In this document: in pieces, positions 15,922 to 23,148 of the stretch
Position numbering within the stretch: the first letter of the stretch is position 1
Layout of the letters: each line of letters opens with the position of its first letter
NCBI GenBank assembly: GCA_910588905.1
Contig: CAJURZ010000005.1
Coordinates: 1 to 64,000, forward strand
Direction: 5' to 3'
DNA from: an uncultured Eggerthellaceae bacterium
GTDB lineage: Bacteria; Actinomycetota; Coriobacteriia; Coriobacteriales; Eggerthellaceae
DNA: 64,000 nt
Position numbers and translations under genes: made by a program
Notes under the pieces: generated by a model
What the model saw: the letters and a program-made list of their open reading frames with translations, nothing else
Database searches by the model: none
What the model was told of the DNA's origin: nothing

Positions 15922-17800
15922 CTGGAAGGGAATTACGGCGACCTTTGTTGTCGGTGCGATTGGTGCTATTGCGCTTTGTCCCGTGGTAGTGCTGCTCGTC
16001 AATCTGTTTACGAAACAACAGAGCGTTTCGTTCTCCTCACTAAGACAAACCTATACCGACCCTTCGCGGCTGTTCGCTGACATAAGCCTGTGCCTCACGA
16101 CGAGCGATTACAGAAACGGGCTACTGCTCGTTTTTTCGCTGCTTGTCGTTTTGTGCTTTAGCTCCCTTGGGAGCGCCATTGCCTCACAGAAGGACAGGGA
16201 GGTAAAGCAGGGCATACTCGGCGACCAGAAAGTCTTCACGAAGAAGCGCGACATATTAAGGAAGAACTACACGTGGAGCGGCGAGGGCAATCCGCCCGTT
16301 GATGGAATCGCCATCGGTTCTGTTCTCGGGCGCACGGTCATAGCCCCCGCCAACCATGCCGCCATCATCGCCCCGTCTGGGTCTGGCAAGACGCGCGGGA
16401 GCGTCTACCAGACAATCGATGCGCTTACATATGAGGGGAAGAACTCCCTTATCGTCACAGACCCCTCCTGCGAGATTTACATGATGATGGCCGCAGGGCT
16501 TGAGGAGCGCGGCTATCCCGTCCACCTCCTCGACTTTCACGCGAGCCGCCGAGGCTCGCGCTACAACCCCCTTGCGGTCATAATAGAGCGCCACCGCCAG
16601 GGCGATACGTCGAGCGCGGAGGCCAGGGCGCGTGAGATTGGCGACATACTCTGTCCCGAGACGGGGAATGAGAGCGACTTCTTCACCCGTGCCGCTGGCG
16701 GAGCCATCGCGGCGGTGTGCTACCTCGTCGCCACCCTTGACGAGGTTCCCGATTCGAAGCGCAACCTCTGGTCTGTCATCCAGACCATACTCAAGGGAAC
16801 CCAGGGCGGCACGGCCAAGCTCAAGGGCTTCATAACGAGCGGTGGCAGCGAAAGCCCTGCCTACGTCATGGCCTCGACCTTCCTCACCGCCGAAGACAAG
16901 GTGGAAAACAGCATCCTCTCCTCGTTGCAGGATGCCTTGCAGCCATTCTCAAGCGCTGACATGAAGTACCTCACAAGCGCATCGGAGCTTGGTGTGACAG
17001 AGGTCATCGAGAAGCCCTGCGTGGTCTTCATGCACACGCTGCCCAAGGGAAACCAGGCCAACAAGATAGCGAGCCTGTTCCTTGCCCAGCACCTATCGGA
17101 GACGCTTAGGCGCGGGGACAGGGCGACTCTCAACCCCGTGTTCGTCGTCGGCGACGAGTTCCACGCCATCCCGCGTTTCGACCTCGTTACCGCCGTGGAG
17201 CAGGGGCGCAAGTACGGGCTTCACTACTACATGTATGTGCAATCGCTCGCTGGCTTCGACGGCTACTCCACGCGCACCGAAAACGGCAAGGATGCCGTCC
17301 TCGCCAATGCCGACGTTAAGGTTCTCTACAAGGCCGGAACCCCCTCCGATGCGGCTTACTTCGAGGTTCTGGGCGGCAAGCGAACCGTGCAGACCCGCAA
17401 CACCGGCACATCATCCTCGGTCAATAGCAGCACCTCTAGCGAGGGTTTTTCCGAACGGGAGGTCATGAACTGGCCGCAGGGCGAAGTGCTGGCGCGTGAC
17501 CCCGTGAGGGACGGCGTTCTGGTGTTCACCAACATATCGGGCGAGGCCAAGCGCAACGGCAAGTTCGAGATACCTGTGCCGGACGTGACCCGTACCCCCA
17601 CGGCGCATAACTTCGCGACATTCGGCGACCGCTCCCACGAGCGCGAGGTAATGAGCCGCATCGAGGCGGAGCTTGAGGACAAGGCCGCAAGGAGGCTCGT
17701 TGTCTTCGCGGCGTGGACACCCGCCTTTGACGATGCTATGGATGACGACGACGGAGCTTGCCCAAGTGAGGCGAGCGACGATGACATATTCGGATTGTAG
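15908..17800 (+). CDS. VirD4/TraG-type coupling protein
   Basis: This 630-aa protein has two N-terminal membrane segments (ITATFVVGAIGAIALCPVVV and LLLVFSLLVVLCFSSLGSA) followed by a hexameric ATPase domain. Walker A is APSGSGKTR near residue 155 and Walker B is VFVVGDEFHAI near 413. Coupling proteins deliver the relaxase-DNA complex to a mating pore. ATG 15908 follows GAGGGG and overlaps the previous gene. The presence of a coupling protein without other secretion genes means that the element brings its own substrate receptor but borrows the channel. Confidence 0.9.
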   Translation: MRGLSWKGITATFVVGAIGAIALCPVVVLLVNLFTKQQSVSFSSLRQTYTDPSRLFADISLCLTTSDYRNGLLLVFSLLVVLCFSSLGSAIASQKDREVKQGILGDQKVFTKKRDILRKNYTWSGEGNPPVDGIAIGSVLGRTVIAPANHAAIIAPSGSGKTRGSVYQTIDALTYEGKNSLIVTDPSCEIYMMMAAGLEERGYPVHLLDFHASRRGSRYNPLAVIIERHRQGDTSSAEARAREIGDILCPETGNESDFFTRAAGGAIAAVCYLVATLDEVPDSKRNLWSVIQTILKGTQGGTAKLKGFITSGGSESPAYVMASTFLTAEDKVENSILSSLQDALQPFSSADMKYLTSASELGVTEVIEKPCVVFMHTLPKGNQANKIASLFLAQHLSETLRRGDRATLNPVFVVGDEFHAIPRFDLVTAVEQGRKYGLHYYMYVQSLAGFDGYSTRTENGKDAVLANADVKVLYKAGTPSDAAYFEVLGGKRTVQTRNTGTSSSVNSSTSSEGFSEREVMNWPQGEVLARDPVRDGVLVFTNISGEAKRNGKFEIPVPDVTRTPTAHNFATFGDRSHEREVMSRIEAELEDKAARRLVVFAAWTPAFDDAMDDDDGACPSEASDDDIFGL

Positions 17801-17835
17801 GGAGGTGTTGCAGGACAAGACGCACTGAACAAGAC

Positions 17836-17869
17836 GGCGCTTGCCTCGGCGGCCACCGATGCAAGCGCC
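17836..17869 (+). terminator. Hairpin after the coupling-protein gene
   Basis: The perfect 9-bp arms GGCGCTTGC and GCAAGCGCC are separated by 16 nt and lie 35 bp after the coupling-protein stop. There is no T-run, so termination is likely but not certain. Confidence 0.5.
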
Positions 17870-18005
17870 TTACCCCGCATCTAGGCGAAAGCCTGTCAGC
17901 AGTGAGCAAATCCAAGGATACACGGGCGCAGCCGTCCGTTCAAACAGATTGCTTTCTCCTAGATGCAAACGTCATCAAGCCTCGATAAGAGGAAGGAGAA
18001 AGCAC

Positions 18006-18257
18006 ATGACCACCATCGCAGAGCCCAATCTCACCGCGCTAAGGGATTCCGACCCTGACGGCCTCTTCATCGAGGCTCTAGCGCCCTACGACTACATGAT
18101 GACCGTTCAAGACGTAGCCCAATTCCTAGGGCAGACGAACCAGGCCGTCACGCAGTATCTGCGCGAGGGCAGCTTGCGCGGCATCAAGTGCGGCAAGTAC
18201 TGGCGCATCCCCAAGAAGCTGTTCGTCGAATACCTCTACGAAAACGCCAACAAATAA
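18006..18257 (+). CDS. Excisionase-like DNA-binding protein
   Basis: This 83-aa protein has a MerR/Xis-type winged helix: MTVQDVAQFLGQTNQAVTQYLREG followed by IKCGKYWRIPKK (read as DVAQFLGQTNQAVTQYL and GKYWRIPKKLF). It is preceded by GGAAGGAG and located 33 bp before the integrase gene. Such proteins bend DNA at attachment sites and bias tyrosine integrases to excision. Here it would control release of the element and so repair of cpaF. Confidence 0.85.
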   Translation: MTTIAEPNLTALRDSDPDGLFIEALAPYDYMMTVQDVAQFLGQTNQAVTQYLREGSLRGIKCGKYWRIPKKLFVEYLYENANK

Positions 18258-18290
18258 GAGTCAAGCAGACGAAAGGAAGGTGATTGAAAG

Positions 18291-19643
18291 ATGCTGGACA
18301 CTACGGTCAAGTGCGACAAGCCCTACGACCTCGACGCGCAGGACAAGCGCAGGGGCAAGCCGCGCCGCCGCCGCAGGGATTCGCGCACGACCTGCTACGA
18401 GCTGACCATACGGCTCACCGAGGAGCAGAAAGCCCTCATGGGCAAGCCGAAGTACGTCCGCAACGTCTACGCGAAGAACAAGCGCGAAGACCTGGCGCAG
18501 CAGCAACGCGACTTCGAGGCCGAAATATCGGCGCTCATACGCGAGGCCGCTATAGCCGACGGCCTCAAGGTGAAGGGCATGGGTAGCGAGGTCTCGGAGG
18601 TCGTCCGGGCTTACCTCAAGACGAGGGAAAACGCCGTCGTCTCGCGCTACTGCCAAGACAGCCTGAACCTTGCGGAGCGCTACATCGACCCCACCATAGG
18701 GGGAATACCCTACGGCGACCTCACGCGGGACGACGTGGAAGATGCGCTCAACGCGATACCCGAGCTTTCCCGGAAGCTCAACGAGGCTAAGCGCAAGAAG
18801 GAGCAGGAGGGGCGCGAGCTAAAGAGGAAGCGTCAGCAGGAGGGCGCGGACAAGTCGGGTACGCACTACCCGGAGTTCATGCCCGTGCGTGTTGCCGGAT
18901 GCCCGACGCAGCACAAAGTCCTGAACCTCTTGAAGCTGGCGGGTCAGTACGCGGTCGAGAAGGGCTTTGCCCTGCGCAACGTGGCCGATGACAAGAGGCT
19001 TCGCCAGCAGTTCCCGAAGAACAAGCCGACCGTGGACAACTGGCTCGAAGACGAGAGCCGCTACATCTTCTCGAAGATTAGGGAGCTTCCCCTGTCTGCC
19101 AAAAAGGTGCAGTTCCAGCTTGTCTTCATGTGCGGGCTTCGCCCTTGCGAGATGCGGACGCTCATCTTCGATAACGTGAACCTCCGCGATCCTCGCAAGG
19201 GCAGCATCCACATCGTCAAGCACCTAAAGACGAAGAACGCCGCCAGGGAGATAAAGCTAGACCCAGCGACTACGGAGCTGCTTATCGAGTGGCGCGAGAG
19301 CAGGAAAGCATACGCCGAGGAGATAGGCGTTCTTTTCACCAACTCGTGGCTTGTCTGCTGCGACGACGGCCAGAAGGTCGTCTACAACACGTTCAAGCAA
19401 CGCTGGATGTACTTCTTGAAGAGCATCGGCATGGAGCATCGCCGCCCCTACTCGATGCGCCACACCTTCGCGACGATGAACGCGAGGAACAATGTGGACG
19501 TTAAGACCCTCTCCAATCTCATGGGTCATGCAACGCCCGATTTCACCTTGTCGGTATACGCGGGTTATCTCGAATCCGCCGCCGAGCCTGTGACGGCTAA
19601 CTACCTGGCTTTCTTGGAAGCGGAGGAAGACGGTTCACTGTAG
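18291..19643 (+). CDS. Tyrosine recombinase/integrase
   Basis: This 450-aa integrase has a basic N-terminus, a SAM-like core-binding domain and a C-terminal catalytic domain. The catalytic set is visible: R284 (CGLRPCEM), R390 in PYSMRHTFAT, H413 (LMGHAT) and nucleophile Y423 (SVYAGY). The position usually filled by His before the second Arg is Tyr. A strong ribosome site GGAAGGTGATT precedes ATG 18291. It is the last gene of the element, 196 bp from the right core. It is expected to catalyse integration and excision at GCTATGAA in cpaF. Confidence 0.93.
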   Translation: MLDTTVKCDKPYDLDAQDKRRGKPRRRRRDSRTTCYELTIRLTEEQKALMGKPKYVRNVYAKNKREDLAQQQRDFEAEISALIREAAIADGLKVKGMGSEVSEVVRAYLKTRENAVVSRYCQDSLNLAERYIDPTIGGIPYGDLTRDDVEDALNAIPELSRKLNEAKRKKEQEGRELKRKRQQEGADKSGTHYPEFMPVRVAGCPTQHKVLNLLKLAGQYAVEKGFALRNVADDKRLRQQFPKNKPTVDNWLEDESRYIFSKIRELPLSAKKVQFQLVFMCGLRPCEMRTLIFDNVNLRDPRKGSIHIVKHLKTKNAAREIKLDPATTELLIEWRESRKAYAEEIGVLFTNSWLVCCDDGQKVVYNTFKQRWMYFLKSIGMEHRRPYSMRHTFATMNARNNVDVKTLSNLMGHATPDFTLSVYAGYLESAAEPVTANYLAFLEAEEDGSL

Positions 19644-19838
19644 ACGCTTTGGTGCTTGATGGCTCACCTAAACCGCTATCGCTGCTGCACTTTGATAGAG
19701 AGGCTTTAGAGCCGGGGAAGAGAAGAGACGGGATTTCCCGTTATTCTTCCCGTTAGAAACTGGTTGAAGGTTTACCGAATCTAAAAAACACCAGTTCAAC
19801 AATCATTTTCTGCACAACTGAATAGCTATATGTCATGT
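19644..19838. other. Right-end integrase binding region
   Basis: Gene-free, AT-richer segment between integrase and cpaF. It contains direct repeats TTCCCGTT at 19735-19742 and 19747-19754, matching the pair at the left end, and ATAGC (19822-19826) inverted with respect to the core GCTAT. These are candidate arm and core sites. Confidence 0.45.
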
Positions 19839-19846
19839 GCTATGAA
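19839..19846 (+). repeat. attR core octamer
   Basis: GCTATGAA, the right copy of the insertion core. To its left is element DNA, to its right cpaF (CACCGGTCATGACGG). It is in the same codon phase as the left copy. Confidence 0.85.
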
Positions 19847-20240
19847 CACCGGTCATGACGGCTCCCTAACCACCCTTCATGCGAATACGCCCCAAGACGT
19901 GGTGGATCGCATGGTGACCATGGTGCGTTACGGCTCTGATCTACCTGTTGATGCCATCGAAGCGCAGATAGGGAGCGCTTTCGATGAGATCGTCCATGTT
20001 GTTCGGAACCGAGAGGGGTACCGTTTCGTTTCTGAGGTGGCGGAAGCGAGGTTCGATAGGGAAGAAAGGCGCTGTGCGGTGGAGACCGTCTTCTCGCGAA
20101 GCCGATTCGAGGATCCAGGGGAATGGGTGAAGCCGCCGAAGCTCCTAGATGAGCTCCATGGATGGGCGGAGTCGGATGAGGTGCTCGGTCGGGAGGTGAG
20201 CCGATGGGAGGAAGCGGAGCTTTCGCGGCAGGCGGCATAG
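19839..20240 (+). CDS. cpaF: Pilus assembly ATPase CpaF/TadA, 3' part, separated by the mobile element
   Basis: This segment continues the frame of 7204-8145 with AMNTGHDGSLTTLHANTP, the conserved His-box region of TadA/CpaF ATPases, and ends at 20240. It encodes the final 133 residues. An in-frame ATG at 19830 (element DNA) or 19842 could start a fragment, but neither has a clear ribosome site. The fragment lacks Walker A and cannot work alone. Its end overlaps the tadB start by 37 bp, so translation of the downstream pilus genes may also suffer from the insertion. Confidence 0.88.
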   Translation, partial: AMNTGHDGSLTTLHANTPQDVVDRMVTMVRYGSDLPVDAIEAQIGSAFDEIVHVVRNREGYRFVSEVAEARFDREERRCAVETVFSRSRFEDPGEWVKPPKLLDELHGWAESDEVLGREVSRWEEAELSRQAA

Positions 20241-21178
20241 CTTTCGCCGCTCTGGGCGGCACGTGTCTCTGTACGGCGGTTCTCGAGCAAGGGAAAGGGC
20301 GAGTGCAGAGCGTTTCCAGTCTTGGGTTGGAGAAGCGTGCTGCCGTACTCGCCTTCATCGTTCTCTTAGTGCGCCCGTTCAGACCCCTAGCTCAACGGGC
20401 GCTGGGGATCCCTGTCGTCCGCGAAGGCGTCGACCAGGCGAAGATGATGCTCCGGCCTTCGTGGTCACAAGCTGCTCGCTTGGATGATCGTACGCTGGTG
20501 AGCCTCGGGTTGGGGGCGGCGATAGGGGTGGCTCTCTTGTCCCTGCTCCTCGCGCATTCGCTGACCTTTGCGATGGCCGCAGCGTGCTTGCTGGTCTTGG
20601 TTCTTTGGGGTTTCCTGCGACACAAGTCCGAAGGAGTGAGCCAGGCCATTCGCGAAGAGGTGCCCGATGCTCTCCGGCTCCTAGCGGATAGCTTTCGCTC
20701 GGGTCATTCGCTGCGGCAGACGATGGAGCAGGCCGCAACGGATCTGACCGGTCCCATACGATCCTTGTTCCAAAGCGTGGCGAAGCGGCTGCGCATAGGA
20801 GAGGGAACCGCTGAGGCTTTGGCTCCTTTGGGAAGCGTCAAGGATGTGCCGGAACTGGCTTTTGTGGCTATCGCCTTGGACGTGCAGCATCAAAGCGGTG
20901 GCAGCGTCGCTCCTGTACTGGAGTCAGCCCGCGAGGCGGTCAAAGGGGAATTGGAGTTGGCCCGATCGCTGCGCGTGCAGACTGCTCAGGCGCGGTTGTC
21001 TGCCAGCATCGTGACGGTGATGCCTTTCATCTTGGTGGCATTCTTCTCTTTGGCAAGCCCTGGCTTCTTGGATCCGTTCTTCGAGAGTCCTTTGGGAGTC
21101 ACCCTCTTGGGAGTTGCGTTGGTGATGCAGCTGGCAGGCGTGCTCTCGGTTCGTCGGATCTGTCGGGCGGATCAGTGA
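20204..21178 (+). CDS. tadB: Flp pilus assembly protein TadB
   Basis: This 324-aa inner-membrane platform protein of the Tad system belongs to the type II secretion F family. It has N-terminal membrane segments, a cytoplasmic T2SSF domain (ALRLLADSFRSGHSLRQTMEQ, VKDVPELAFVAIALDVQ; conserved G-H-S-L-R-Q) and two C-terminal helices. ATG 20204 follows GGGAGGTGAG. The coding region overlaps the end of cpaF by 37 bp and tadC by 4 bp. Confidence 0.9.
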   Translation: MGGSGAFAAGGIAFAALGGTCLCTAVLEQGKGRVQSVSSLGLEKRAAVLAFIVLLVRPFRPLAQRALGIPVVREGVDQAKMMLRPSWSQAARLDDRTLVSLGLGAAIGVALLSLLLAHSLTFAMAAACLLVLVLWGFLRHKSEGVSQAIREEVPDALRLLADSFRSGHSLRQTMEQAATDLTGPIRSLFQSVAKRLRIGEGTAEALAPLGSVKDVPELAFVAIALDVQHQSGGSVAPVLESAREAVKGELELARSLRVQTAQARLSASIVTVMPFILVAFFSLASPGFLDPFFESPLGVTLLGVALVMQLAGVLSVRRICRADQ

Positions 21179-22110
21179 TGGGGTCCCTAACGTTCCTGGC
21201 AGGCCCTCTGCCCTTGCTCGCTCTAGCCTTTGCGGGAGCAGCGGGCTTTCTGGGATGGAAGGCCTGCCGTAGCGCGATGCGCGCTCGACGCGCCAAGGTG
21301 CAGGCGCTTTCGGTGGGAACCCGCCCCTTCCGAAAAGAGCGAACTGGTTTTGTGTTGGCTTTGATGGAACGGGAGACCTTGTTGCTCAGGCAAGGCCAAG
21401 AAAGGCTTTGGTGTCCGCCAGCGTTGCGCTCTGCAAAGCATTTCGATGCCCATGCGGCTCGGGCAGGCATAGTGGGCAGCGTATCTAAAGCTGCTTTCGC
21501 TGAGGTGCGCTTCCGCCTTTGCCTTCTCGGCAGTGCTATGGGTCTGGGTCTCGGGGGTGTGCTCTCAGGAGAGCTGGCGATCCTGCTAGGGCTCGCAGGG
21601 GCCTTCGGGGGTTGGAGGCTGCCTGGTCAGGTGCTGAGGCGCCAGGAGCGGGAGCGCGAAGCCAGCCTCGTGGAGCATTTGCCGGAGATGTTGGACGTGA
21701 TGGCCTTGGGGATGCGCAGCGGGCTCTCCTTCGATGCAGCGCTCAAGTTGTACTGCGCTCATTTCGGAACGCAGCTCTCCCATGAGCTGAGGGTGGCCCA
21801 AGACCTGTGGATGGCGGGATTACAGCGGCGCAGCGATGCCTTGCGGGAGCTCGCGTCCACCTACGACTCAGGCGTCTTCATGCGGGTGGTGGATGCGTGG
21901 ATACGATCACTGCGATTCGGCACCTCTTTGGTGGAGGGGCTGGAGGCAGAGAGCGTTCAAGTGAGGAATGCTTGCAAGGCTCAGCGGGAGGAGCGCATCG
22001 CGAAGGCTCCGGTGAAGATGATGGTGCCTACGGGGGTGCTCATCTTGCCAGCCATGTTGATCTTGGTGTTAGGGCCCGTGCTGTTAGAGCTCGTGAACGG
22101 AGGCTTCTGA
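21175..22110 (+). CDS. tadC: Flp pilus assembly protein TadC
   Basis: This 311-aa protein is the second T2SSF-family platform protein, paired with TadB. The cytoplasmic domain contains EHLPEMLDVMALGMRSGLSFDAAL, with the L-x-x-G-(M)-x-S-G-x-S-x-x-x-A-(L) pattern, and GVFMRVVDAW. Helices are at both ends, including a final VLILPAMLILVLGPVLL. It overlaps tadB by ATGA. Together they anchor the CpaF motor and the growing pilus. Confidence 0.9.
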   Translation: MMGSLTFLAGPLPLLALAFAGAAGFLGWKACRSAMRARRAKVQALSVGTRPFRKERTGFVLALMERETLLLRQGQERLWCPPALRSAKHFDAHAARAGIVGSVSKAAFAEVRFRLCLLGSAMGLGLGGVLSGELAILLGLAGAFGGWRLPGQVLRRQEREREASLVEHLPEMLDVMALGMRSGLSFDAALKLYCAHFGTQLSHELRVAQDLWMAGLQRRSDALRELASTYDSGVFMRVVDAWIRSLRFGTSLVEGLEAESVQVRNACKAQREERIAKAPVKMMVPTGVLILPAMLILVLGPVLLELVNGGF

Positions 22111-22167
22111 TGCAAAGGCTACGAAGACGGAATGGAGTCCATGGGGCTCCCTGCAGGAGAGGAGAAG

Positions 22168-22455
22168 ATGGTGATGGAACGGCAAGGCGGGCTATCAGAG
22201 AGCGGGTTCGATCGAAGAGGGCTCGGGAGGGTGCGAACTTGGGTAGCGAGCGCGCTCGGTCGCGTGCAGCACGCATCCCAGAGGGCGTGCGCGAGGATCC
22301 ATGCGAAGCTATCCGACGAATGCGGCCAAGGAACCACCGAATATGCGATCTTGGTCGGCGTGCTTGTGGTGATTGCGATTATCGCGATCACTGTTTTCAG
22401 GCCAAAGCTGCAAGAGCTCTGGGATGCGATATCCAATGGGATAAACGGCTTATAG
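22168..22455 (+). CDS. flp: Flp-type major pilin
   Basis: This is a 95-aa prepilin. The processing site is G|QGTTEYAILVGV, with the glutamate and tyrosine (E-Y) of Flp pilins, followed by one hydrophobic helix (ILVGVLVVIAIIAITVF) and a short tail. The leader before the cleavage site is unusually long, about 45-50 residues and basic, compared with 10-20 in typical Flp prepilins. ATG 22168 is chosen because GGAGAGGAG precedes it at good spacing; an ATG at 22132 is also in frame. Confidence 0.88.
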   Translation: MVMERQGGLSESGFDRRGLGRVRTWVASALGRVQHASQRACARIHAKLSDECGQGTTEYAILVGVLVVIAIIAITVFRPKLQELWDAISNGINGL

Positions 22456-22642
22456 CGGACGAACGCGGGCAGTCTACTGTCGAATACGCCATCGTATTCT
22501 CAGCGCTGCTTTGCGTGCTGGCGGGTATCGGTGATTGATGGGAGTACTGGACGGTGGGGTGTTCGTTCACCATGCTGTGACCTCCGCCTCCCATTGTGTG
22601 CAGTCATCCCTTACCGGCCTTACGGACACGCTCTGCTTCTGA
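22449..22642 (+). pseudogene. Small Tad pseudopilin, apparently frameshifted
   Basis: Frame 1 reads DERGQSTVEYAIVFSALL then CVLAGIGD and a stop (22536-22538). It is a clear prepilin-like segment but has no ATG, GTG or TTG start in frame. From 22538 a second frame reads GVLDGGVFVHHAVTSASHC and ends in DTLCF at 22642, its stop overlapping the tadE start (TGATG). The two halves look like one small coriobacterial pseudopilin of about 65 aa. Adding one T to GATTG at 22533-22537 joins them. Either the gene is broken or the base is missing from the assembly. Confidence 0.6.
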
Positions 22643-23148
22643 TGGAGCGGCTCTGGTCTTTGCGGGGTGAGGGCGGTCAGTCCACCGTGGAGGTGGCTTT
22701 TGCCCTGCCAGTGCTCATGGTGCTCTTCCTGCTCCTGCTTCAGCCGGGGATCATCCTCTATGACCGTATCGTCATGGAGGGAGCTGCTGCGGAAGGGTGT
22801 CGTTTGATAGCTACGGCTGCTGACCCCGGAAAGGTTGAGGAAGACTACGTCCGTCGCAGGCTCTCGGCGGTCCCCCAAGCGGATATCTTCCATGTTCATT
22901 CAACCGGATGCACCTGGAGGGTCCTCTTCGACGGCAACGAGGACAGCCAAGAGGTGGGAGTGCGCATAGCCACAGAAGTGCAACCGCTTCCCCTCATAGA
23001 TGGAGTCATCCGATTCCTAGGGTTCGGGAATGGGGCAGGGCATCTAGCAGTGGAGGTGGAATCGAGGATGAGGACGAAGGATGCTTGGATCGAAGAGAGT
23101 CCTGATGGGGCTCGCCCTTCAGAATGGGCAGCAAATGATGATGGTTAG
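22642..23148 (+). CDS. TadE-like pseudopilin
   Basis: This 168-aa protein has a short basic leader (MERLWSLRGEG), TadE-type cleavage motif G|GQSTVEVAFALPVL and one membrane helix, followed by an extracellular domain. The start is chosen at ATG 22642 because it overlaps the preceding stop (TGATG), the coupling pattern used throughout this operon. An upstream extension to 22531 is in frame but overlaps the small pseudopilin. TadE proteins are minor pilins needed for pilus assembly. Confidence 0.82.
   Translation: MERLWSLRGEGGQSTVEVAFALPVLMVLFLLLLQPGIILYDRIVMEGAAAEGCRLIATAADPGKVEEDYVRRRLSAVPQADIFHVHSTGCTWRVLFDGNEDSQEVGVRIATEVQPLPLIDGVIRFLGFGNGAGHLAVEVESRMRTKDAWIEESPDGARPSEWAANDDG

Larger units (their letters stand above)
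8146..19846. mobile_element. Integrative mobilizable element inserted in cpaF
   Basis: The element is about 11.7 kb (11,693 bp from core to core) and is bounded by direct octamers GCTATGAA at 8146-8153 and 19839-19846. It carries a tyrosine integrase and excisionase-like gene at the right end, a relaxase, MobC and VirD4-type coupling protein, an oriT-like array of inverted repeats and a restriction-modification gene. No mating-pore genes (VirB4, VirB6 and so on) are present, which fits a mobilizable rather than self-transmissible element. All major genes point the same way as cpaF. Excision at the octamer restores cpaF in frame. Confidence 0.9.
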
